From Tragulus kanchil (taxonomy: Eukaryota > Chordata > Mammalia > Artiodactyla > Tragulidae), in contig JAIOJX010000032.1 of the NCBI GenBank assembly GCA_022376925.1, positions 202,736,939-202,800,938 of the forward strand: a stretch of 64,000 bases of DNA, written 5' to 3'. Positions 22,857 through 33,775 of this stretch are shown piece by piece. Under the pieces are notes generated by a model, which ran no database searches, was not told where the DNA came from, and saw only the letters and a list, made by a program, of their open reading frames with translations. The position numbers and the translations under genes were made by a program. Numbering within the stretch: position 1 is the stretch's first letter; each line of letters starts with the position of its first letter.

Positions 22857-23735
22857 ACCATATGACCCAGCAATCCAAACTGAAAGAGGCACCTGTACCC
22901 CAATGTTCATTGCAGCACTCTATACAATAGCTAGAACATGGAAGCAACCTAGATGTCCATCAACAAATGAACGGATGAAAAAGCTCTGGTACATATATAC
23001 AATGGAATACTACTCAGCTGTAAAAAGAAATGCAGAAGGGCTTCCCTGATGGTCTAGGGGGTGAAGACTCTGCCTTGCAGTGCAAGGAGCACCGGTTCGA
23101 TCCCTGGTCCGGGAGGATCCCACATTGCGTGGAATGGCTGGACAGGTGTGTTCAATTGCGAGCCGGCGCTCTTGAAGGCATGCGCCCAGAGCCGGTGCTC
23201 TGCAATGAGAGAGGCCACTGCCATGGGAGGCCCACACAGGCCGAAGAATAAAGATGGATGAAAATAAATAAATACATAAAACAATGCAAGTGGCCAATTA
23301 AAAAAAAAGATATGCAGAAGAGTCAGTCCTAATAAGGTGGTTGGATCTAGAAACTATCATAAAAAGTGAAGTAAGTCAAAAAGAGAAAGACAAGTACAAT
23401 ATACTAACATGTATATACGGAATCTAGTAGGACAGTAATGATAACATGCTCAGTGAAGCAATGGAAAAACAGACATGGAGAACAGACATATGGACATTAT
23501 GGGAAATGAACAGTGGGTGGGAGACGTAAAGGAAGTAGCATGAAAACCTGTACTATCATACGTGAAAAAAATAGCTATTATCATTGTGCTGTGATAAAAG
23601 GGGATCCTGCAGGGGCGCCGTGTGACGGTCTGGAGGGGTGGATGGGGGGATATACAAATGACTAACCTGAGATCATACATATCTGTAAACAATAAAACTC
23701 TGTAAAAGTAGAAAGTAAAATAAAAATTAAAAAAA
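22857..23735 (+). mobile_element. 5'-truncated L1 3' end carrying a nested SINE
   Basis: L1-typical 3' sequence: 'atatgacccagcaatcc', 'agatgtccatcaacaaatgaacgg', 'acatatatacaatggaatactactcagc', then 3'-UTR-like sequence ending 'aaagtaaaataaaaattaaaaaaa'. A likely target duplication 'gagactcctc' lies at 22847-22856 and 23740-23749. A SINE at 23039-23311 interrupts it. The L1 at 44806-45388 has the same sequence without the SINE. Confidence 0.85.
23039..23311 (+). mobile_element. Hairpin-type CHR-like SINE nested in L1
   Basis: Same family as 6887-7213 and 45448-45780: tRNA-like head, 'cggttcgatccctgg' B box, 'catgcgcccagagccgg' hairpin side, 'gaataaagatggatgaaaataaata'. The target duplication 'atgcagaag' is at 23030-23038 and 23312-23320. 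The 5' arm of the hairpin is mutated and the C/T-rich 3' part is missing, so it is older or a variant. Confidence 0.85.
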
Positions 23736-23749
23736 GAGAGAGACTCCTC

Positions 23750-24439
23750 CTTGCAGTCATTGAACTGCCTGTGGGACATGCTCATCTCAGCACTGGGGAA
23801 GTGGGACTCTGAGGCCATTTAAGCAGCTTCTGCTGCTTGAGAATAAGTACAAATCCCACAAATGCATACCTAAGCCAAAAAAAAAAAGTGTCTATCCTTG
23901 TTCTAATTTTTTGATCACCCATCACTCCCAATTTTGGGATTGATATTCTCCTGTGCAAAGCAGATCAACGGACATATATTCTTGCACATTTCCTTTGGCT
24001 TGAGTTATGCGGGAGGGAGAACATTGGAAACAGGGTATGATTTTGAGAGGAAGTTGATTTTTCTGAAGGTTTTGTTTGGCTAGTGCCATAAACTGCACCT
24101 GCGTTTCTGGCAGTTACTTACAAAGAAACTTCCTTTGGAGAGTCAGAATGTTTCGACTGAAGTTATTTTCAACCAGCGGGAAGTGTTCCAGAGCTCAGCC
24201 TTTGTTACCCCAGAACATTGTTTCATCCATTGTGATTAAAACAGTCATTTCCTTTGGGAAGCCTTTGCCATTGAAACAGACTTTGATTTTGGAAGCAAAT
24301 GTTTTGAATTTTTAAAGATGGCATCCAAGAGTTACAGCTCCTTCTAATAGCTCCCCAGTCATTTATTGTAGTGCTGGGGTAGTAAGATTCTTGGGTTTGA
24401 ACAAGGAAACCAGCTTATGTTAAGAGGTGGTGTAGTTCA
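23750..24439. other. Unique-looking DNA, no gene recognised
   Basis: I recognise no mobile element at 23900-24330, which is unusual in this repeat-dense window. A 79-codon frame at 24076-24315 has no recognisable motif. This is a candidate conserved non-coding block only. Confidence 0.35.
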
Positions 24440-24640
24440 GTCATGCGGAGCAGACAGACCCCTTACAGCCTGCCTGCCATACTGTGCCATTTCCAAGCTG
24501 AAATCTTAGGCAAGTTATGTAATTGTTCTGAATCTTACTTTTTGCATCTATAAAAGGGGGGTGATGATACTATGTACTTCCCAAGATAGGTGTATATACT
24601 AAATAATTAATGTAATAAAAAGCCCTTAGGAAAATCTAAT
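24440..24640 (+). repeat. MIR SINE
   Basis: The order 'actgtgccatttccaagctg', 'ggcaagttatgtaattgttctgaatcttactttttgcatctataaaagggggg' and 'taattaatgtaataaaaagcccttagg' is the MIR core and 3' region. Confidence 0.75.
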
Positions 24641-24826
24641 AAGGGCCATTGCTTAATATTGTATCCATATTAATTTCCTGGTTTTGATCATTGTACTAAG
24701 ATTACATAGAGTCCTATTATTGAAGCAAGCTGAGCAAAGGGTACACAGAAATTATTTAATATTTCTATGTGAGTCTAAATCTACTTCAGAGTAAGAAGTG
24801 AAGAAAAAACACCTAGAGGGAGGAAC

Positions 24827-24950
24827 TTCCTTGGTGGTCCAGTAGTTAAGATTTCACCTTTCAGTGAAAGGGAGTGCCTTTAGTCTCTGGGTAGGGAGCT
24901 AAGATCCCACATGCCTTGAGGCCAAAAAAGCAAAACATAAAGCAGAAGCA
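24827..24950 (+). mobile_element. CHR-2-type SINE
   Basis: Head 'aacttccttggtggtccagtagttaag', a diverged B-box region, 'gagctaagatcccacatgcc', then an A-rich tail after 'gaggccaaaaaagc'. An ordinary old CHR-2 copy. Confidence 0.82.
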
Positions 24951-25011
24951 ATATTGTTACAAATTCCATAAAGACTTTAAAAAATAGTTCACATTTAAAA
25001 AATCTTTAAAA

Positions 25012-27165
25012 ACAAAGCACTTAGAGGAACTATATTTGATTGTGTGATTCTTTGAATCAGGTTTGTCTTTGACCTGAGGCTGTAGGTTCTCTGAAGTTAG
25101 AGCCCATGACTGTCTTACCCCACCCCAGCACATAGCCTAATGCCTGGCCCATAGTAGGCCTTCAGTAAATACTGGTTAACCGAGTGAACAAAGAAGTGGA
25201 GATGCTGAAGGCCCTGGCCAGTAAATGCCAAAACAACCAGAGAGCCAAACCACTTCCTGTAACAGGGAAGTGGAGAGAAAGAGGCAAAAAGGCCATGCGC
25301 TGATTTTTAATGGCACCTTCAACATACACATACATATGCACTGTAAATTGGGGAAGTAGTTTTGAGTCTATGGGGAAGGGGGAAATTCCTCCCTACCCTC
25401 CTTGAGTTCTTTGGGTTGGTCAAATAATTAAATTGACACAAAACGGAGGGGAAAAAACCTATTTAATTTGTACCCGTGTAGGTTTCATAGAAATAGGGCC
25501 CCTGAAATGACCAAAGCAGGCTGTTTCTATGTCATTTTTCAACAAGGAAATAATTTTTTTGTGTGTGAAAAATTTAACAAAGGGCCTTGTGCTTGGAATA
25601 CCAGACTGATGAAGAGGTAACAAAGTTAGCCTTGAATTGCCTGACTCTGGTAATAATGAAACTTTCTATCCTCCTGGCATGGGAAAATACTCTCCCATGG
25701 GAGATTGATTTCCTACTTTAAGGGGGAAAGAGAGGGTGTTGTAGTATTTCTTTTTATAGTATTTTTTTTCCAGTGGCTATTTCCTAAATAGCGTTAATTC
25801 AAAATAATCACTGTGGCATATCCTGAGGCAGCCTGCTCTGAGTCCATTTCTGGGGCTGATGGTACAGGGCAATGGCAACATCGTCAAGACTAAGTGATTC
25901 CCACAGTCAGGTAATACAGCGGAAGCTCCTCGGAGCTGTCCGTAACTATAAGAACACGGGATGGATCAATATTATCCAAATCCTGTGTGACTTGGTTTGG
26001 CAAATGAATGTAGATTATTGCAGGGAAAGCATCACTTTATCCCTACCCTTTTAGGGTCTCTGCTGGCCCAGAGAATTAAATGAACACAAAGCACTTAGAG
26101 GAACTATATTTGATTGTGTGATTCTTTGAATCAGGTTTGTCTTTGACCTGAGGCTGTAGGTTCTCTGAAGTTAGAGCCCATGACTGTCTTACCCCACCCC
26201 AGCACATAGCCCAATGCCTGGCCCATAGTAGGCCTTCAGTAAATACTGGTTAACCGAGTGAACAAAGAAGTGGAGATGCTGAAGGCCCTGGCCAGTAAAT
26301 GCCAAAACAACCAGAGAGCCAAACCACTTCCTGTAACAGGGAAGTGGAGAGAAAGAGGCAAAAAGGCCATGCGCTGATTTTTAATGGCACCTTCAACATA
26401 CACATACATATGCACTGTAAATTGGGGAAGTAGTTTTGAGTCTATGGGGAAGGGGGAAATTCCTCCCTACCCTCCTTGAGTTCTTTGGGTTGGTCAAATA
26501 ATTAAATTGACACAAAACGGAGGGGAAAAAACCTATTTAATTTGTACCCGTGTAGGTTTCATAGAAATAGGGCCCCTGAAATGACCAAAGCAGGCTGTTT
26601 CTATGTCATTTTTCAACAAGGAAATAATTTTTTTGTGTGTGAAAAATTTAACAAAGGGCCTTGTGCTTGGAATACCAGACTGATGAAGAGGTAACAAAGT
26701 TAGCCTTGAATTGCCTGACTCTGGTAATAAGGAAACTTTCTATCCTCCTGGCATGGGGAAAATACTCTCCCATGGGAGATTGATTTCCTACTTTAAGGGG
26801 GAAAGAGAGGGTGTTGTAGTATTTCTTTTTATAGTATTTTTTTTCCAGTGGCTATTTCCTAAATAGCGTTAATTCAAAATAATCACTGTGGCATATCCTG
26901 AGGCAGCCTGCTCTGAGTCCATTTCTGGGGCTGATGGTACAGGGCAATGGCAACATCGTCAAGACTAAGTGATTCCCACAGTCAGGTAATACAGCGGAAG
27001 CTCCTCGGAGCTGTCCGTAACTATAAGAACACGGGATGGATCAATATTATCCAAATCCTGTGTGACTTGGTTTGGCAAATGAATGTAGATTATTGCAGGG
27101 AAAGCATCACTTTATCCCTACCCTTTTAGGGTCTCTGCTGGCCCAGAGAATTAAATGAACACAAA
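25012..27165. repeat. Tandem duplication D9
   Basis: Copy 1 is 25012-26090 and copy 2 is 26086-27165, with a 5-base overlap (acaaa). Differences are two substitutions and one G-run length change ('catgggaaa' against 'catggggaaa'). The unit is almost free of recognised mobile elements, so a repeat family cannot explain the duplication. Confidence 0.97.
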
Positions 27166-27449
27166 ACAGATTCATAGGAGAAATGCTTATAGATTTTTGT
27201 AGGTACATGGGAGCCCCCAAAGGAAAAAGAAGACCCCAAGGAATTGATAGGCCAAAATGCTCATATGTCAGGGAGAACAAAGAGTAGCAATTGGAAAAAA
27301 AAAAAAGAGTAGCAATTGTGGAAAAGTTACTAAAATCCATAGTGAGACTAAAGGGAGATAAGAGAAATCTTGCCAAGGTCTGTTTGTACAGATTTTTCTC
27401 TGCCTCAACTCCCCATCTCTGGGTGTTTCTTTCTTACTGGTGTAGGGAG

Positions 27450-27960
27450 TGTTAGTGAGTCAAGCTTATACTTGATTGCAGGACAGCAGGCCAATAAATC
27501 AAGAGACGAGTTGTTGCAGCAAGGAGTCGTGATTTTATTTGGAAAGCCAGGAGACTGCCAAGATGGTGGATGAGTGTCCCAAAGAACTTACCTTACCTGA
27601 GTTAGAATTCAGGCTTCTTTTATACTGAAAAGGGTGGGGAGTGGCTGATTGTTGTGAATCCTTTGTTCTTACAGTTCTCCACACAGGTCTGATCACAAGG
27701 TTCCTATAAACCTCCAATGGGACAAACGTTATTCTCTGTTCTGCAACTTTTTAAACTCCATGTGAATGGACACGTGTTATATCTATAAAAGCCTGAGCCT
27801 TGAGAATGGGCCAGCCTGTATATTTCAGACCACAGACAACATTCTGTTACAAATGGTGCAGAGCCAGCAGGGCTCAGCACAGGCCACAGAGGGCCCAGGT
27901 TAAAGAAATAAATCTGGTATGAAGGTAGGCTCACTCTTCTCTGTTACAGGAGGGTCTTTC
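27450..27960 (-). mobile_element. ERV LTR, antisense
   Basis: Read on the minus strand, there is a TATAAAAG box (27617-27624) and, about 80 bases further, an AATAAA signal (27534-27539). A short U5 ends near 27450. That is LTR order U3-R-U5. Related antisense LTRs lie at 51560 and 53491, all sharing 'gagacgagttgttg'-like R/U5 sequence. No gag, pol or env remnant is seen beside it. Ends are approximate. Confidence 0.75.
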
Positions 27961-28572
27961 ATATGGGAGTATTAGTTCCTCCCTTCAGGAGGAAATGGGG
28001 AGGTCAGAATGAGATTCTTGCATCTACTGTTCTTTAGCTAAAAATAGCCGTTACATCAAGATGGCATTATAAAAATTGAAGAGGAGGGATATGATCTTAG
28101 TTCCCTCCCAGGGATCAAACCTGTGCCTCCTTTGGTAGTCCGGAAGTCCCAAGGAGACCTATTGTGAGGTGAGACCTTCTGCCACCCTTCACCGTCTTTT
28201 TCTGAATTCAAATGCTAAATGCATTCATCATTACTTTAATGCATTTTCCCCGGGTCTCTGCTGGCCCAGAGAATTAAATGAACACAAAACAGATTCATAG
28301 GAGAAATGCTTATAGATTTTTGTAGGTACATGGGAGCCCCCAAAGGAAAAAGAAGACCCCAAGGAATTGATAGGCCAAAATGCTCATATGTCAGGGAGAA
28401 CAAAGAGTAGCAATTGGAAAAAAAAAAAAGAGTAGCAATTGTGGAAAAGTTACTAAAATCCATAGTGAGACTAAAGGGAGATAAGAGAAATCTTGCCAAG
28501 GTCTGTTTGTACAGATTTTTCTCTGCCTCAACTCCCCATCTCTGGGTGTTTCTTTCTTACTGGTGTAGGGAG

Positions 28573-29085
28573 TGTTAGTGAGTCAAGCTTATACTTGATT
28601 GCAGGACAGCAGGCCAATAAATCAAGAGACGAGTTGTTGCAGCAAGGAGTCGTGATTTTATTTGGAAAGCCAGGAGACTGCCAAGATGGTGGATGAGTGT
28701 CCCAAAGAACTTACCTTACCTGAGTTAGAATTCAGGCTTCTTTTATACTGAAAAGGGTGGAGAGTGGCTGATTGTTGTGAATCCTTTGTTCTTACAGTTC
28801 TCCACACAGGTCTGATCACAAGGTTCCTATAAACCTCCAATGGGACAAACGTTATTCTCTGTTCTGCAACTTTTTAAACTCCATGTGAATGGACACGTGT
28901 TATATCTATAAAAGCCTGAGCCTTGAGAATGGGCCAGCCTGTATATTTCAGACCACAGACAACATTCTGTTACAAATGGTGCAGAGCCAGCAGGGCTCAG
29001 CACAGGCCACAGAGGGCCCAGGTTAAAGAAATAAATCTGGTATGAAGGTAGGCTCACTCTTCTCTGTTACAGGAGGGGTCTTTCA
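28573..29085 (-). mobile_element. ERV LTR, duplicate in D10
   Basis: Same LTR as at 27450-27960, with small differences (G-run lengths, one substitution). Its U3 side recurs a third time from 30107 through D11. Confidence 0.75.
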
Positions 29086-29232
29086 TATGGGAGTATTAGT
29101 TCCTCCCTTCAGGAGGAAATGGGGAGGTCAGAATGAGATTCTTGCATCTACTGTTCTTTAGCTAAAAATAGCCGTTACATCAAGATGGCATTATAAAAAT
29201 TGGAGGGGAGGGATATGATCTTAGTTCCCCTC

Positions 29233-29301
29233 CCAGGGATCAAACCTGTGCCTCCTGTAGTGGAAGTGCAGAGCCTTAGCCACTTGACTGCCAAGGAAGT
29301 C
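29233..29301 (-). mobile_element. CHR-2-type SINE fragment
   Basis: Reversed head of a CHR-2 SINE: 'cagggatcaaacctgtgcctcc' to 'cttgactgccaaggaagtcccc'. Duplicates are at 30345-30411 (intact) and 28096-28150 (scrambled). Confidence 0.75.
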
Positions 29302-29431
29302 CCCAAGGAGACCTATTGTGAGGTGAGACCTTCTGCCACCCTTCACCGTCTTTTTCTGAATTCAAATGCTAAATGCATTCATCATTACTTTAATGCTGTT
29401 CTAATCTAAGGAGTAATGGAATGTACCTATT

Positions 29432-29911
29432 TGCGGGGAGCTGCCCTGTTTCAAGGGATTTCCTTTAAGGAAACATAGCCCTGGGAGCTTCCCTGGCAAC
29501 AGGGGCTGATAACAGCATAGCTCTCTGTCCCGCCACCCCAGGTGTTGTGAAGACGTTCCTTAGCTATCATGAAGAACACCTGGAGCCTCTTTACAGGGCT
29601 TGAGGGGCATTATGACCCAGAACCATTGTAATAACACACCAGGAGGTAACACCTAGTTTATGATCGACACCTGGCCTAAAGCACGTGTTATGATCGACAC
29701 CTGGCCTAAAGCACGTGTACACAATTGCTTGTTGTGTGAAGTATAAAAGGGATGAGCGAATTCAATAAACTTGTCAGCAACTTGTCAGCAACCTGTAGAG
29801 TTGTCTGCCTTCTTGCTGTCCCTCTCAACCCCATCTTTTCTGTCCTTCTTTCTTTTCTTAGCCTATCTGCCACTCTCTTCAGGACCTGTTTGACTGCCGG
29901 CTGGCCCGGCA
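29432..29911 (+). mobile_element. Solo LTR of a class II-type ERV, with 6-bp target duplication
   Basis: A 480-bp element beginning TG (29432) and ending CA (29911) lies between perfect 6-bp duplications 'cctatt' (29426-29431 and 29912-29917). It has a TATAAAA box at 29742-29748 and AATAAA at 29764-29769, so R is very short, followed by a pyrimidine-rich U5. U3 carries a perfect 30-bp tandem repeat (29658-29687, 29688-29717), each unit ending in the E-box CACGTG. Six-base target duplication is typical of class II (beta-like) ERVs. No internal viral sequence remains, consistent with LTR-LTR recombination. Confidence 0.9.
29658..29717 (+). promoter_or_regulatory. Duplicated U3 enhancer-like unit with CACGTG
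   Basis: Two identical 30-bp units begin 'ttatgatcgacacctgg' and end 'gcacgtg'. They stand about 25-85 bp upstream of the TATA box, the position of LTR enhancers. The E-box is visible; enhancer activity is inferred. Confidence 0.6.
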
Positions 29912-30540
29912 CCTATTTTGTTAGAATATCCTAGGAAACAGGGAAAGAGGGTCAGACTCAAGAATTAAGCTGTGCCTGGCAGCACTGGCGTCACAAGTGA
30001 GCGATGAGCCTATCAGAAAATCACAGTGTTCAAACTGATAACACCATTTATGATTTGAAAGTGTTTTAGAAATTAGAGAGCCTTTGGTTATTCAAAGCTG
30101 TGCAAACTCAGCACAGGCCACAGAGGGCCCAGGTTAAAGAAATAAATCTGGTATGAAGGTAGGCTCACTCTTCTCTGTTACAGGAGGGTCTTTCATATGG
30201 GAGTATTAGTTCCTCCCTTCAGGAGGAAATGGGGAGGTCAGAATGAGATTCTTGCATCTACTGTTCTTTAGCTAAAAATAGCCGTTACATCAAGATGGCA
30301 TTATAAAAATTGAAGAGGAGGGATATGATCTTAGTTCCCTCCCAGGGATCAAACCTGTGCCTCCTGTAGTGGAAGTGCAGAGCCTTAGCCACTTGACTGC
30401 CAAGGAAGTCCCCAAGGAGACCTATTGTGAGGTGAGACCTTCTGCCACCCTTCACCGTCTTTTTCTGAATTCAAATGCTAAATGCATTCATCATTACTTT
30501 AATGCTGTTCTAATCTAAGGAGTAATGGAATGTACCTATT

Positions 30541-31020
30541 TGCGGGGAGCTGCCCTGTTTCAAGGGATTTCCTTTAAGGAAACATAGCCCTGGGAGCTTC
30601 CCTGGCAACAGGGGCTGATAACAGCATAGCTCTCTGTCCCGCCACCCCAGGTGTTGTGAAGACGTTCCTTAGCTATCATGAAGAACACCTGGAGCCTCTT
30701 TACAGGGCTTGAGGGGCATTATGACCCAGAACCATTGTAATAACACACCAGGAGGTAACACCTAGTTTATGATCGACACCTGGCCTAAAGCACGTGTTAT
30801 GATCGACACCTGGCCTAAAGCACGTGTACACAATTGCTTGTTGTGTGAAGTATAAAAGGGATGAGCGAATTCAATAAACTTGTCAGCAACTTGTCAGCAA
30901 CCTGTAGAGTTGTCTGCCTTCTTGCTGTCCCTCTCAACCCCATCTTTTCTGTCCTTCTTTCTTTTCTTAGCCTATCTGCCACTCTCTTCAGGACCTGTTT
31001 GACTGCCGGCTGGCCCGGCA
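30541..31020 (+). mobile_element. Solo ERV LTR, duplicate in D11
   Basis: Same 480-bp LTR with identical TG/CA ends and flanking 'cctatt', repeated by D11. Confidence 0.9.
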
Positions 31021-31202
31021 CCTATTTTGTTAGAATATCCTAGGAAACAGGGAAAGAGGGTCAGACTCAAGAATTAAGCTGTGCCTGGCAGCACTGGCGT
31101 CACAAGTGAGCGATGAGCCTATCAGAAAATCACAGTGTTCAAACTGATAACACCATTTATGATTTGAAAGTGTTTTAGAAATTGAGAGAGCCTTTGGTTA
31201 TT

Positions 31203-32009
31203 TGTGCCTCCCAGAAATACAAAGGATTCAGATGTGAATTCGGTTTCTGTATTATAGTTAGAGGCTTAAATCAGACTTTGCAAATAATTCCTAGACAAAA
31301 TTTAAAGGACCTGAAACGATCGCCTAGACATTAATCACAATGCTTGAATTACATATTCTGTCTGTACAAAGACTTTTGTTTAGAATTACTTTCATAATTC
31401 CAAATTCTTACAATTCAGTGTTGTCCTTCAATACACGTGCTATCAGTGGGAAGGGCAAGATATGTAACAAATACTCTAGAGGTCACAGAACTGGACAGAA
31501 CCACTTCAGAACCTGTCCATGAAACCAAGTACAATCCCTTGTCCCTGGATTGTGGAGTAAAGACTTTGGTCTCCCAGGGCCCCCTTGAGTCTCAAAAGGT
31601 TGGTTCAAGAGTTAATAATTAGGAAATGTGAAGGTGTAGAAACAAAGAATAGCTCTTGGGTTGGGAAACTGGTAACGATTTAGACTATCAATCTGCTGCA
31701 TTACAGAATCCCTAGACTCCCAGTTTCCTGAAGGATAAATGTCTGACACACATTCCTAAGTTGTTTTTATAGGAAGCAGATTCCCACCTCATGAAAACTT
31801 CCGACCACAAGCACATAGACCTAGATTCGTTGAAACCAAGAGGTTGATGATACTTGAAACCATTTCAGTGCCAACCAGTTCTTCACAAACTGATGATGAG
31901 ACTGCCACCCTTCCCTCACACTGCCTTTAAAATACCTTCCCTGGAAGTCATTGGGGAGCTCAGGTTCTTTGGGCATGAGCTTCCGTTCTCCTTATTTGGA
32001 GTCCTGCAG
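31203..32009. other. Unclassified DNA
   Basis: No gene or RNA gene is recognised and no clear mobile element ends are seen. Moderately AT-rich. Confidence 0.4.
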
Positions 32010-32020
32010 TAAATGCTCTG

Positions 32021-32239
32021 GGCTTTCCAGATGGCTCAGGGGTAAAGAATCCACCTGTCAAGTGGGAAATGCAGGTTTGATCCTTGGGTGGAGAAGATGC
32101 CCTGGAGAAAGGAAATGGCAACCCCCTCTGACCCCCTTTCTTGCCTGAGAAATCCCATGGACAGAGGAGCCTGGTGGACTACAGTCCATGGGATCACAAA
32201 AGAGTTGGACACAACTGAGCAACTAAACAAAAACAATAA
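32021..32239 (+). mobile_element. Bov-tA SINE with perfect target duplication
   Basis: Head 'ggctttccagatggctcagggg', middle 'gccctggagaaaggaaatggcaacc', end 'gagttggacacaactgagcaac' with an A/C-rich tail. The 11-bp target duplication 'taaatgctctg' is at 32010-32020 and 32240-32250. There is a short internal deletion around 'gacccc'. Confidence 0.93.
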
Positions 32240-32447
32240 TAAATGCTCTGCCTTTCTTCCCCCGACCCGGTGTCAGTAGATTGGCTCTACAGCATGTGGG
32301 TGAGTGGACCCAAAGTTGGGCCCTTAGTGCCTCCAAGGAGGGACCTGGTTCTTTAAAGCCATAAACTGTGTCTGGGACTCTGGGTCATTGGTATTCTCCA
32401 CCCTCCTCATATGCCACACTGTTCTGAAAATTGTTGTCAGTTTCTTT

Positions 32448-32574
32448 TTATTTTTGGCCGCATGGCATGGCATGGCATGGCATGTAGGATATTAGTTCCC
32501 TGACCAAAGATTGAACCTGTGCCCCCTGCATTGGAAGTGTGGAGTCTTAACCACTGGACCACCAGGAAAGTCCC
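32448..32574 (-). mobile_element. CHR-2-type SINE with CATGG repeat
   Basis: Reversed CHR-2: A-rich tail side 'tttttggccgcatgg', then 'ttagttccctgacca', the B-box region and the head end 'ccaccaggaaagtccc'. Four to five CATGG/GGCAT units at 32460-32483 expand the usual single 'gcatggc'. The D12 duplicate is at 33555-33680. Confidence 0.85.
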
Positions 32575-32629
32575 ACTGGTAGATTTTGTAAAGCTCTCCA
32601 TGGTGTCCTATTAGCATATGTAGACTTGC

Positions 32630-32632
<3 letters not shown>

Positions 32633-32669
<37 letters not shown>
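32633..32669. repeat. (TG)n microsatellite
   Basis: A pure TG tract of about 18 units. The D12 duplicate at 33739-33773 is about one unit shorter. Confidence 0.95.
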
Positions 32670-32670
<1 letters not shown>

Positions 32671-32689
32671 ATCAATTACATTTCTAATA

Positions 32690-33070
32690 ATCTCAGTGGA
32701 GTTATTATAAAATAAATATGTGCTTATTGCAACAAATACAAAAGGTATAAAAAAGTGTAAAGAACATAAAAATCAATCATAATTGTACCATGTAACAATA
32801 AGCACTCTTGCCAGCTTCACTTTTAGAATCAGAGATGTTTTTCTGCACAAGAGTGGATTTACTTAATGCACAGTTAATAGCCTGTTTTTAAACCAATGAT
32901 TGTCTGGAGAATTCCTGTCATGAAGTATAGATCAGCATCATCATCTTTAATGGTATTACGTGTGGGCTGTAATTTCAGCTCCTTCTGTTGAACATTTAGG
33001 GTGGGTCCACATTTTCTCTATTATATGTTAAAGTTTAGTGGATATCTTTGAAGATACTATTGCTGGGAAG
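32690..33070 (+). mobile_element. Old LINE-like 3' region
   Basis: AT-rich sequence with 'ataaaaatcaatcataattgtacc', 'ctgtttttaaaccaatg' and 'tgaacatttagggtgggtccacattttctctattat' resembles old L1M-type 3' regions. The family is uncertain. The duplicate is at 33797-34175. Confidence 0.4.
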
Positions 33071-33191
33071 ATTCCTGGGAATTACTGTGACTTCAGTTTA
33101 AAACTTGATTCTATCCTAATTTGTTTAATTTTTAAGGACATTGAACATGTACATATGTCTAGTTTCCCCACCTTGACCAGGGTAAAGTCAG

Positions 33192-33346
33192 AGTGGGAAA
33201 TGCAGGTTTGATCCTTGGGTGGAAACCCCCCTCTGACCCCCTTTCTTGCCTGAGAAATCCCATGGACAGAGGAGCCTGGTGGACTACAGTCCATGGGATC
33301 ACAAAAGAGTTGGACACAACTGAGCAACTAAACAAAAACAATAATA
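33192..33346 (+). mobile_element. Bov-tA SINE, damaged duplicate in D12
   Basis: Same insertion as at 32021-32239 but missing its head (beyond the D12 edge) and about 28 internal bases. Confidence 0.88.
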
Positions 33347-33734
33347 AATGCTCTGCCTTTCTTCCCCCGACCCGGTGTCAGTAGATTGGCTCTACAGCAT
33401 GTGGGTGAGTGGACCCAAAGTTGGGCCCTTAGTGCCTCCAAGGAGGGACCTGGTTCTTTAAAGCCATAAACTGTGTCTGGGACTCTGGGTCATTGGTATT
33501 CTCCACCCTCCTCATATGCCACACTGTTCTGAAAATTGTTGTCAGTTTCTTTTTATTTTTGGCCGCATGGCATGGCATGGCATGGCATGTAGGATATTAG
33601 TTCCCTGACCAAAGATTGAACCTGTGCCCCCTGCATTGGAAGTGTGGAGTCTTAACCACTGGACCACCAGGAAAGTCCCACTGGTAGATTTTGTAAAGCT
33701 CTCCATGGTGTCCTATTAGCATATGTAGACTTGC

Positions 33735-33775
<41 letters not shown>

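Larger units (their letters stand above)
27129..29396. repeat. Tandem duplication D10
   Basis: Copy 1 is 27129-28242 and copy 2 is 28252-29396, separated by nine bases. About 105 bases before its right end, copy 1 has a scrambled, shorter version of the CHR-2 fragment (28124-28150) that is intact in copy 2. D9 copy 2 and D10 copy 1 overlap by 37 bp. Confidence 0.95.
28996..31202. repeat. Tandem duplication D11
   Basis: Copy 1 is 28996-30092 and copy 2 is 30107-31202. The 14 intervening bases resemble a deleted form of the left flank ('gctgtgcaaa' against 'tggtgcagag'). Bases 28996-29396 overlap D10 copy 2 by 401 bp, so this part exists three times. Confidence 0.96.

Noticed and set aside
22857..23735. 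Functional LINE-1 open reading frame
   Set aside because: Only the last part of the element is present, it is 5'-truncated and interrupted by a SINE; no long frame remains.
29432..31020. Complete provirus with LTRs at 29432 and 30541
   Set aside because: The two LTRs are copies made by D11, each flanked by the same 6-bp duplication and outer sequence. The 630 bp between them are host flank plus duplicated DNA, with no viral genes.
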